64,000 bases of DNA. Source: Colwellia sp. MB3u-45. Lineage in GTDB: Bacteria; Pseudomonadota; Gammaproteobacteria; Enterobacterales; Alteromonadaceae. Positions 17,532 through 25,303 of the stretch are shown here, piece after piece. How positions within the stretch are numbered: the first letter of the stretch is position 1; the number at the start of each line of letters is the position of its first letter. The notes under the pieces were generated by a model, which saw nothing but the letters and a program-made list of their open reading frames with translations, searched no databases and had not been told where the DNA came from. The translations under genes were made by a program, and so were the position numbers. The stretch is from assembly GCF_014077005.1 (NCBI RefSeq), contig NZ_JACGVC010000050.1, forward strand, positions 124,001 to 188,000, read 5' to 3'.

Positions 17532-19010
17532 TTGGAAAATACACAGCATAATTGGACTACTTGTCAGGAATGTCAGGGACGCAGCCAAAAAAGGAGAAAG
17601 CTGCGCAAAAAAGTGAAACTCAGCTTTCAAAGAGCGTTAGCGCACTTTGAAGAAATGAATGCCCAAGGCACGCCCCCCGTTCAACCAAAAGGTCACCTCT
17701 ATGATTGTTTGAACTGTAGCGGCTCTGGCTTAGTTCAATCAGCTAGTCATCCTACAGCCGATACAGAAAACTACCCACACGTTGCTATTATTGGTGGTGG
17801 CATAGGTGGAGTAGCTTTGGCGGTAGCATGTAAACACCGCGGTATTCCTTTTACACTTTATGAACGTGATAGCGGCTTTGGTGCTCGCTCTCAAGGTTAT
17901 GGCCTCACGTTGCAACAAGCAAGTAAGGCAATCAAAGCATTAGGCATTTTATCACTAAAGCATGGCGTAATTTCTACAAGACATGTGGTACACACCACCG
18001 ATGGCAAAGAGATTGGAGAATGGGGCATAAGAAAGTGGTTGCCGTCTGAGATCAAGACCTCTGTGAAACGCAGAAATATACATATCGCCCGCCAATCTTT
18101 ACGCTTTGCTTTACTTGAGCAACTGGGTGGTCATGATGCTGTTAAGTGGGATCACCAATTAGTTGATTTTAAGGAAACTGAAGGTGCGGCCGTTGATCTG
18201 ATCTTTAAAGTTAACACTAAAGGAAAGACCAAGAACGAGAGCAGCGCAGAAATAAAGCATGTTAAGGCCGATCTACTTGTGGGTGCCGATGGTATCCGCA
18301 GTTCGGTACGAAAATTATTGATTGGAGATGATATAAAACCACTACAATACCTAGGTTGTATTGTGATTTTAGGTATCTGTCCTTTGGCTGATCTCAACGG
18401 GCTTGAAAGCCCTTTGCTCGACTCGGCTACGGTATTTCAAACCGCCAATGGCCATGAACGAATCTACATCATGCCTTATGATTCAGAGTCGGTAATGTGG
18501 CAACTTAGCTTCCCTATAACAGAGGAGAACGCTAAAGCCTTGAGCGCTAAAGGTCCTCAAGCACTTAAAGAAGAAGCCTCTAAAAGATGTCAGTGGCATG
18601 ATCCCATTCCTCAAATTTTATCAGCTACTAAGTCAGCGCTAGTTTCTGGTTACCCTGCTTATGACCGTGAGTTACTTAATGCAGAATTACTGGAAAAAGC
18701 AGGTAAAGTAACCTTGATCGGCGATGCAGCCCACCCGATGAGTCCATTTAAAGGGCAAGGGGCGAATCAAGCGCTGTTAGACGCGCTATCATTGGCTCGG
18801 GGCATATCCATAGGATGTAGACCTATGTCTCAATGGCGAGAAGCGGGTGTAAGAGCAAGTGTATTAACTGAGTTTGAAACAGAAATGTTGACCCGCAGTG
18901 CTTCTAAAGTGAAAGGCTCAGCAGAGGCGGCACAGTTCCTACATTCCGACGTTGTACTTCATGAAGGTGATGAACCAAGAGGACGATGTTTGCTCAGAGA
19001 AGAGGCATAA
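17532..19010 (+). CDS. FAD-dependent monooxygenase with CxxC-rich N-terminal extension
   Basis: A 492-residue flavoprotein of the PHBH/UbiH aromatic hydroxylase class. Residues 1-70 carry two CxxC pairs (CQECQGRS and CLNCSGSG) resembling a DnaJ-like zinc knuckle around a basic helix. The FAD Rossmann motif IIGGGIGGVALAVA begins near residue 85, and the second FAD motif GDAAHPMSPFKGQGAN lies near 400. The substrate is unknown. The assigned start is TTG 17532; a stop (17523) closes the frame just upstream. A 36-codon frame beginning ATG 17506 (MAKQKGKKNW) overlaps in another frame, so a frameshift or ribosomal slippage is possible. Base composition looks richer in G+C than its neighbours, hinting at transfer. 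Confidence 0.85.
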   Translation: MENTQHNWTTCQECQGRSQKRRKLRKKVKLSFQRALAHFEEMNAQGTPPVQPKGHLYDCLNCSGSGLVQSASHPTADTENYPHVAIIGGGIGGVALAVACKHRGIPFTLYERDSGFGARSQGYGLTLQQASKAIKALGILSLKHGVISTRHVVHTTDGKEIGEWGIRKWLPSEIKTSVKRRNIHIARQSLRFALLEQLGGHDAVKWDHQLVDFKETEGAAVDLIFKVNTKGKTKNESSAEIKHVKADLLVGADGIRSSVRKLLIGDDIKPLQYLGCIVILGICPLADLNGLESPLLDSATVFQTANGHERIYIMPYDSESVMWQLSFPITEENAKALSAKGPQALKEEASKRCQWHDPIPQILSATKSALVSGYPAYDRELLNAELLEKAGKVTLIGDAAHPMSPFKGQGANQALLDALSLARGISIGCRPMSQWREAGVRASVLTEFETEMLTRSASKVKGSAEAAQFLHSDVVLHEGDEPRGRCLLREEA

Positions 19011-20138
19011 TATCAAACAAGCGCCATATTAATACTTGTTCTTTATGGCTATGAGCGTGTTACTTTTTAAAGCTATCTGTTTTTAACCTCAAGCGGCGTT
19101 TTATCGCATAATGATCTGACCAAGTAAACTGCTCAATAGGCTCACGTGTGCAAATACTTGCATATTTTGATATCCACAGGTGAGCAATCGCCAAAGTAAA
19201 CAAGATAGGCAAATATGACTTGTTTGGCGATGAATTGACAGATTGGCTATCTCGCTAAGTGCCCCGAAGCGTGATAGACCAAAGCGCTGCTTTAATGACT
19301 ACTTAGGCTAACTGTAAATGTTCATTTATCGAATTTGAACGGCAGCTTTGAGCCTTGAGGCAGTCATTAGGATTGAAAACAGAGAAACCACTAAACGCTC
19401 ATTTTTTTGGCCCATCAAAATAAGCATAATAATTTTCTGATGATTTGTGACGTTATGACTTTTTTTCTTACTCGTTTTGCCCCGAAAAATAATAAATTAT
19501 TTCACATGTCAGCCTACACCATCTATCAAGCCAGATAATCCATTCTCGAAATTTTTGAAGAGCGACAGTTGTACTATTTAACTAAGCCTTTTGGCAACTA
19601 ACGTCTGCGGTAAACAAGTTTAAAAACACTGGGTATCAAAGCATAAAGCTATGGCTAGTTCACAACTCATCTAACTATGACTAACCCAACATGATGCTAA
19701 TAAATGTTTGAAGCGTTTATTTAAGGCGAACTATCGAGCCTGCCATTGTTAACAGTAAAATGAAGATATTTATGATCGACTATTTAATATATAAGAGATT
19801 TTTTATTTGCATTTTTAATGGTTAAAATTCAAAACTTTGGTGTTATAAGAATTATAAGGTGAATACCTACTAAGTAAATTTTATAGCTTGTATTTAGCCA
19901 TTTTTTCTCATGAAAAAGTAGAACGCTTAATTAATCAAATGGCTATAACCATAGCTTATTCGCTTGTTTCATCGCTTATTATTCGCTGGATTGAAAAAAA
20001 TTTATAGTATTCTTTGACTTATATTAGATATGCCGTTTATATTCTATTAAGCTCAATGACCGAAACTTAAGCTCAAAAAATATCCGGTCTATCTTTTTAC
20101 ATAATGAAGATTATTACTAAACTAAAAGGTGATTTACC
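19011..20138. other. 1.1-kb gap with decayed coding sequence
   Basis: There is no intact gene. The first part contains a coding-like minus-strand remnant (listed separately). The rest has many stop codons in all frames, and the last 400 bp upstream of the CBS gene is A+T-rich and probably holds its promoter. The stretch looks like an eroded insertion or gene loss scar. Confidence 0.5.
19060..19246 (-). pseudogene. Decayed coding remnant, unidentified
   Basis: On the minus strand a 61-codon open stretch, bounded by a TAG and a TAA, has no usable start codon but reads as protein-like. It has a hydrophobic segment LPILFTLAIAHLWI, then REPIEQFTWSDHYAIK and a basic tail RRLRLKTDSFKK. I do not recognise the family. 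It looks like the 3' end of a gene whose 5' part has been lost. Confidence 0.35.
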
Positions 20139-20540
20139 ATGCTTCAATCAGTTGGTTTGCGCGATTATATGATCACTAACCCAATCAAGGTCAAAGAGGA
20201 TGATAATTTATTAGATACGATGAAAATCATCATAGATAATAAAGTCTCAGGGGTTTGTGTAATAAATGAAAAGAAAGTCCTCGTAGGCGTACTTTCCGAA
20301 ATGGATTGTTTAGCCGCCATACTCGAAAGCACTTACAACAATATTGGTGTTGGTTTAGTGAGTGAATATATGACTAAAGAAAATATAGTTGTTGCTCACC
20401 CTAGTGATGACATTATCAATGTCGCTCAGGACATGCTACTAAAAAAACATCGTCGTCGACCTGTGATTGAAGATGGTAAGTTGGTTGGGCAGGTTTCTTG
20501 TCGGCAATTACTGACAGCGGTTAATAAATTTAATAAGTAA
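20139..20540 (+). CDS. CBS-pair domain protein
   Basis: A 133-residue stand-alone tandem CBS (Bateman) module. The first CBS covers residues 8-60 (MITNPIKVKEDDNLLDTMKI, then GVLSEMDCLA). The second covers residues 75-130 (MTKENIVVAHPSDDIINVAQ, then RRRPVIEDGKLVGQVS). Such modules bind adenine nucleotides or divalent cations and act as sensors or regulatory subunits. No effector domain is attached and no partner gene is adjacent. The ATG is preceded by AAAAGGTG. Confidence 0.9.
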   Translation: MLQSVGLRDYMITNPIKVKEDDNLLDTMKIIIDNKVSGVCVINEKKVLVGVLSEMDCLAAILESTYNNIGVGLVSEYMTKENIVVAHPSDDIINVAQDMLLKKHRRRPVIEDGKLVGQVSCRQLLTAVNKFNK

Positions 20541-20644
20541 ATTTCTTAACCTTATTAAAAGTACCAGATTTTTTATCACAGTACAGGCAAATAAGAGCAG
20601 TGACTTTATCTTCATTGATGGTTTTTTAGTCGCTTACACTGTTT

Positions 20645-20714
20645 TAGGCTTTATCAAACATAAGCCATGGTGCAGCATGCTTTAGCCATAATTGCTTATG
20701 TTTGATAAAGCCTA
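20645..20714. terminator. Long perfect hairpin between CBS gene and recX
   Basis: TAGGCTTTATCAAACATAAGC (20645-20665) and its exact 21-base complement (20694-20714) flank a 28-nt loop, followed by TTTTT. It separates convergent genes and may terminate both. The arm length and large loop are unusual for a simple terminator and could also mark a small mobile or REP-like element. Confidence 0.65.
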
Positions 20715-20758
20715 TTTTTGATTGATGTAGCTATCTGATTAGCGACATTAGAAAGTGT

Positions 20759-21271
20759 TTATTTATCGCCTTGTTCACTGAATTTGACCGCTTTATCGGC
20801 GATTGAGTAGGTAAAGCCTTTGGATATTAAATGCCGTAGCGCTTTTTGCTTTAATTTCATATCGTCAATAGGCTCTTCGCCAAACTTTCTGATCTTTAAT
20901 GAAAGCGCCTTAGCAAAATAATCATCCTCAGACGTTTCTAACGCCCCAACACAGTCATTAATGATCTTGGATGCAAATCCCTTTACATACAATTTTTCTT
21001 TGATTTTATTAGGGCCAATATTTTTTTCTGATAAACTTGTCGTTAAGCGTGTTGCATAACGAAAATCATTAATAATGTCATGTTCTATCAGATAATTAAG
21101 TGCTAGCTCATTAAATTGAGTATCATCTTTAAACAACATATTGGCTTTTTGAAGTAACGCTTTTGCAGAGTAATCTCCATACCTTTCAATCATCCAAATC
21201 ATATAAGATTTGACCCGATCATAAGAAATCACTTGTGGCTTTGCCTCTTTTTTACTTGTTTTTTTATACAT
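20759..21271 (-). CDS. RecX-family regulatory protein
   Basis: A 170-residue alpha-helical protein of three RecX-type three-helix repeats. RecX binds RecA filaments and limits their activity. Recognisable segments are ALNYLIEHDIINDFRYATRL, KNIGPNKIKEKLYVKGFAS, and LKQKALRHLISKGFTYSIADKAV. The basic N-terminus (MYKKTSKKEAK) is lineage-specific. It is not next to recA as in many bacteria, so it may be a second or relocated copy. No LexA box was seen upstream. Confidence 0.8.
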   Translation of the reverse strand: MYKKTSKKEAKPQVISYDRVKSYMIWMIERYGDYSAKALLQKANMLFKDDTQFNELALNYLIEHDIINDFRYATRLTTSLSEKNIGPNKIKEKLYVKGFASKIINDCVGALETSEDDYFAKALSLKIRKFGEEPIDDMKLKQKALRHLISKGFTYSIADKAVKFSEQGDK

Positions 21272-21323
21272 GTGGCTACTTTGTTACTTTCAAAATCGGG
21301 TTTATTATAAGTCAGTCTTGCTT

Positions 21324-21484
21324 ATACCAATTTCATTAATTAGGTGGTCTACTTTATACGCAGGAAAAATGGCCAAATATAAGGTATTTATTTAATAACT
21401 AGTTGTTCTAATTATTAAATAAATAACGCAGTAGTTGGTTATTTTAACCAGTAAAAATCATCAGATAATTAGTGATATTGGTAT
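21324..21484 (+). repeat. MITE-like element, copy 1
   Basis: A 161-bp non-coding element with imperfect 19-bp terminal inverted repeats (ATACCAATTTCATTAATTA versus ATACCAATATCACTAATTA). An internal hairpin centres on CTAGTTGTTCTAA, with arms ATTTATTTAATAA/TTATTAAATAAAT. A nearly identical copy in the opposite orientation lies at 24956-25117. It encodes no protein and is probably mobilised in trans. Confidence 0.85.
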
Positions 21485-21522
21485 TAAACGCTTAGGCATT
21501 AAATGTCCATCAAGGTTTGCAC

Positions 21523-21547
21523 AAAAGGCCAATAAAATTGGCCTTTT
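21523..21547 (-). terminator. Terminator of the SPOR-like gene
   Basis: AAAAGGCCAA and TTGGCCTTTT form a perfect 10-bp stem with a 5-nt loop, a few bases past the stop codon of the minus-strand gene at 21556. Confidence 0.85.
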
Positions 21548-21555
21548 GATGATAA

Positions 21556-22860
21556 TTAATTTTGATTACTACATTGCCATGCATTTAAATAAGATGAGTT
21601 AACAATAATGCCATCAAAGCCTTGTTCTTTTATCTTAATCAAACTTTTGAAGGCTTGACGATAGTCTTGATAAGCACCTGTCATCAACGCCACCATTTGC
21701 CATTCAGATGAATAACATAAATGATAATAATCGCTTAATGACCTGTTTTCTGTAGCAAATCTGATAACAGAACGTTTATGTTTATATACGCCATACTGAA
21801 TATAGACTTGGTTATTTTCTGTCTGTAATTGATGATTTAAATTAATATTATAATCACTTAGCCACTCGATCGGTAAAAGCTTAAAGTACCAATGTGGTTT
21901 TTCTGGCGTTAAAATATGCTCTGCAACTTTGATATTGTGCATATTAATATTTTTTTCAGCTGTGCTATCTGTTGCTTCTATATCGTTTGTTTTGTTTGTT
22001 TCATCTGTATTGCTTGCTAATGTTATAGCGAGGTTTTGCCCGTTTTCTTTAAATTCTGCACTATCATTAAGTGCTAGAACATTTGCTTGTCTGGTGATCT
22101 CGGCTTGCTTGTTATTCTCATCGTCAAACGCAGGCTTTACTGCTATTGCTTTTGGCGCTAGTTTCTCTGTGTTTATATTATTGACTACATTTATTGTTGG
22201 CTGTGTTGAGCTATTATAAATATTTGACAATTTTTCTAGCAAAGGGGCTACTTGCGGGCCTAAAAGTAATCCGGCCATTAAAGCAATGAAGAGTTTAAAG
22301 TTAATTGATTTGAAGTTAAATAAGGCGATTTTTGACTTAAGAGTGAGGTTTTCATCAAGATTAATAGGGTAAATTTTACTTTGATAATATTGGCTAATTT
22401 CCCCTGAGCTATATAATTTTTCTAATAAGGTATGGCCCCATAATTCAATGGTCAATAATGAGCTACCATAGCGTTGCCATGCCAGTAGCTGTCCTAACAA
22501 GTCATGTATATCACTTGCAATCAAATCAGCATTTTCAAATGCCCAAATAGTGATAACTTCTTTGTCTTTGTTCTCAATTAAATATTGCTTGGCATTTTCA
22601 AGGAATTGTTGGTTATTTTCTATTGAGGAAAACTGATCGATACCCGCCGTTACTAAGACACGAGTTAAATCATCGAGGTGCTCAATTTTTCCTGGTAAAA
22701 AAACAACTTGATGATGTTCAGGGATATTTTCAATATAGGTTTTTTTTAAACTCGCTAACAGCTTTTCAGATTTGCTGGTAATAACGCGGCAAACACCTGT
22801 TTCTATCACAGAATATAAAAGTTGAAATAAACCTTTTCTTACGGGTGAATCATTATTCAT
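21556..22860 (-). CDS. DamX/SPOR-like single-pass membrane protein
   Basis: A 434-residue protein. Residues 1-180 resemble the AAA-like sensor region of DamX/GspA-type proteins but lack a clear Walker A motif (EVITIWAFENADLI, LLGQLLAWQRYGSSLLTIELWG). One transmembrane segment lies near 190-210 (KLFIALMAGLLLGPQVAPLL). A low-complexity periplasmic linker follows. The C-terminal 80 residues (YIQYGVYKHKRSVIRF to GFDGIIVNSSYLNAWQC) resemble a SPOR peptidoglycan-binding fold. A division-site role is plausible, but it is not beside aroB/dam as damX usually is. Assignment is moderate. Confidence 0.55.
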   Translation of the reverse strand: MNNDSPVRKGLFQLLYSVIETGVCRVITSKSEKLLASLKKTYIENIPEHHQVVFLPGKIEHLDDLTRVLVTAGIDQFSSIENNQQFLENAKQYLIENKDKEVITIWAFENADLIASDIHDLLGQLLAWQRYGSSLLTIELWGHTLLEKLYSSGEISQYYQSKIYPINLDENLTLKSKIALFNFKSINFKLFIALMAGLLLGPQVAPLLEKLSNIYNSSTQPTINVVNNINTEKLAPKAIAVKPAFDDENNKQAEITRQANVLALNDSAEFKENGQNLAITLASNTDETNKTNDIEATDSTAEKNINMHNIKVAEHILTPEKPHWYFKLLPIEWLSDYNINLNHQLQTENNQVYIQYGVYKHKRSVIRFATENRSLSDYYHLCYSSEWQMVALMTGAYQDYRQAFKSLIKIKEQGFDGIIVNSSYLNAWQCSNQN

Positions 22861-23483
22861 TCAACTCTCTTATATCAAGTACTATACATAGAACACGGAT
22901 CACAACTTACTTTGCCATAATGCTGACTATAATTATGATTTCTCACATATTACAACAAGGCGAAGGATGAAAACAAGTAAACTGTTTTGATCATCCCTCA
23001 CTCGTTGTGTTCGGGTATGTTTTAAAAGCAGTAAAGCATTAGGTGTTTGATATTTGGTCTTTGATTTTTATAACCCGTATCAGGATCTGTTAGACAATAA
23101 TATCCGTTGAAAGTAGGGCTAAACTCTGGCTAAATGATAAGGTTCAAAAGTGCTTGCAGGCAAACACTTTATTGTATTTTATAAGTGCACGCCTGAAAAA
23201 TGCTAATGTGTGCTGGTTTACCCTAAAAATTAAGGAAAAAGATAATTCAATGAAAAGTGCTTTATCTTGCGATAAGTTGTAGCGATGCAAAATAGGTCAT
23301 GCTCATAGCCGCTAGAAAACGGCTTTGAATCAATTTATGATTAAATTCAAAGCCCGTTTAAAAGGCTTTATTTAACATTAGTCGTTAAACAAAATTTTCT
23401 ACTAACGCTTAAGTTAAATCACTTGCTATTGTTAAGTTCACGACTGCAATACTAACTTGACAGATTAATGATACAAAATGCTC
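22861..23483. other. 623-bp gap without an intact gene
   Basis: No convincing ORF. The only clear structure is an inverted repeat GCTTTGAAT/ATTCAAAGC at 23322-23353, which lies beyond metC and could be a weak terminator. Confidence 0.45.
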
Positions 23484-24671
23484 TTAGTTACCTTGTTGCT
23501 CAAGCACTTGATTAAAATGCGCAAAGCCCTGTGCTAAATCATCAATTAAATCATCAACATTTTCCAAACCCACATGCAAACGAATCAAGGGAAATTGATA
23601 TGGCCAAGTGGTTGCCGTGCGCATATTATTAACCTTTGAAATACCTAAAACAAGACTTTCAAAACCACCCCACGAATAACCCATTTTAAAATGTTCCATG
23701 CTGTCTAAAAATGCCGTTAGTGCCGCTTGATTACCCTTGTTTAATACAAACGAAAACAAACCATTTGAGCCGGTAAAATCACGCTTGAATGCTTCATGAC
23801 CCGGGCAAGATGGTAGCGCTGGATGCAAAATAGTTTCAACCTCTGGGCGCGTTGACAACCAATGCGCTATTTTAAGTGCACTGGCCTGATGCTGCTGTAA
23901 ACGCACGCTTAATGTTCTAATACCACGCATGGCTAAGTATAAATCATCGGGAGAGGTACATTGCCCCATAATATAGCTGCTTTCACGCAGTTGTGGCCAA
24001 TGCTCAGCGTTTGCTGTTGCGGTACCTAACATGACGTCTGAATGGCCAACAATATATTTTGTCGCTGCCTGTATTGAAACATCAACACCGTAATCAAAAG
24101 GTTGAAAATTTACCCCTGCTGACCAAGTGTTATCTAACATCACGATACAGTTGTGCCTATGAGCCACTTCAGCTATGGCTGGAACGTCTTGCACTTCCAT
24201 GGTAACTGAGCCCGGTGATTCAAGAAACACCACACGGGTATTCGCTTTAATTAACGCTTCGATACCTGAACCAATCAGTGGATCATAATAAGTCGTTTCA
24301 ATACCTAACTTAGCTAATATTTTATCGCAATAATCACGGGTGGGTTCATAGGTGCTATCAACCATTAAGATATGATCGCCCGTTTTAACAAACGCTAATA
24401 GGGCATTGGTGATTGCCGCCGTACCCGACGGATATATGGCACAACCTGCGCCACCTTCTAACTCGGTCATCGCATCACTAAAAGCGAACGATGTTGAAGT
24501 ACCACGACGGCCATAAAACAACACCTGATTAGTTTTATTTGCTGTGGCATGCTTCATTTCTTTGACCGAGTTAAATACTACGGTAGACGCGCGCTCTACG
24601 GGTGGGTTAACGACACCGCGTGTCCATTGACTTTTGCGGCCGGCATTAATCAGTTTTGTTTCTTTTTTCAT
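23484..24671 (-). CDS. metC: Cystathionine beta-lyase
   Basis: PLP enzyme of the Cys/Met metabolism family that splits cystathionine to homocysteine, ammonia and pyruvate in methionine synthesis. The N-terminal LINAGRKSQWTRGVVNPPVERAST and YGRRGTSTSF are MetC-type. The PLP lysine lies in SIQAATKYIVGHSDVM near residue 205. I start at ATG 24671 (MKKETKLINAG), giving 395 residues, as in E. coli; a GTG six codons upstream is possible. It stands alone, with a MITE copy behind its promoter region. Confidence 0.9.
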   Translation of the reverse strand: MKKETKLINAGRKSQWTRGVVNPPVERASTVVFNSVKEMKHATANKTNQVLFYGRRGTSTSFAFSDAMTELEGGAGCAIYPSGTAAITNALLAFVKTGDHILMVDSTYEPTRDYCDKILAKLGIETTYYDPLIGSGIEALIKANTRVVFLESPGSVTMEVQDVPAIAEVAHRHNCIVMLDNTWSAGVNFQPFDYGVDVSIQAATKYIVGHSDVMLGTATANAEHWPQLRESSYIMGQCTSPDDLYLAMRGIRTLSVRLQQHQASALKIAHWLSTRPEVETILHPALPSCPGHEAFKRDFTGSNGLFSFVLNKGNQAALTAFLDSMEHFKMGYSWGGFESLVLGISKVNNMRTATTWPYQFPLIRLHVGLENVDDLIDDLAQGFAHFNQVLEQQGN

Positions 24672-24689
24672 CTCTAGGTTACATTCCAC

Positions 24690-25303
24690 GGTTGTATTTT
24701 TTGGATATCGCTCGATAAGGGACTTATCCTTTTGACATCAAGCAGCGCTGACCATTCACCAAGCGGCTAACTCATTTTTAACTTAAGCTTGCTAACGTTC
24801 ACACTTTTCAAATTCATTATAGCTATCTAGCCATCTATAGGTATTTGTATCGCGAATTAAGTAAAGAAGCACGCTTTATTTTGTCATAACATAGTCGTGA
24901 ACAGTATTAAGCAGATAAAATAGTATCATATGAGTAGTAGCCATTTGATTAATTAATACCAATCTCACTAATTATCTGATCATTTTTACTGGTTAAAATA
25001 ACCAACTACTGCGTTATTTATTTAATAATTAGAACCACTAGTTATTAAAATAAATGCCTTATATTTGGTCATGTTTCCTGCATATAACGTAGACCACCTA
25101 ATTAATGAAATTGGTATAATCAATTTTTTCTGAACTCAATTAAATACCAGCTATAACTTGTAGTTAGAAGTTAGGAGATAGGAGTTATTCACCTTATAAA
25201 TTTACCCCTTAAGCACTTTAACCCTTAAGAGCAAAGCAAGCATTAACTGGGTATAACACTATCAGTTGCCACCAGTGTTAGTCAGTTAGCTCAATTGTCC
25301 GTT
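24690..25303. other. Gap carrying MITE copy 2
   Basis: A 614-bp intergenic stretch upstream of metC and downstream of polB. It contains the second MITE-like element and a short degenerate direct-repeat run (GTTAGAAGTTAGGAGATAGGAG, around 25162-25183). Nothing else is recognised. Confidence 0.6.
24956..25117 (-). repeat. MITE-like element, copy 2 (inverted)
   Basis: A 162-bp near-identical reverse-complement copy of the element at 21324-21484, with the same terminal repeats and central hairpin. The two copies bracket a 3.5-kb segment holding the SPOR-like gene and metC, so recombination between them would invert that segment. Confidence 0.85.
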
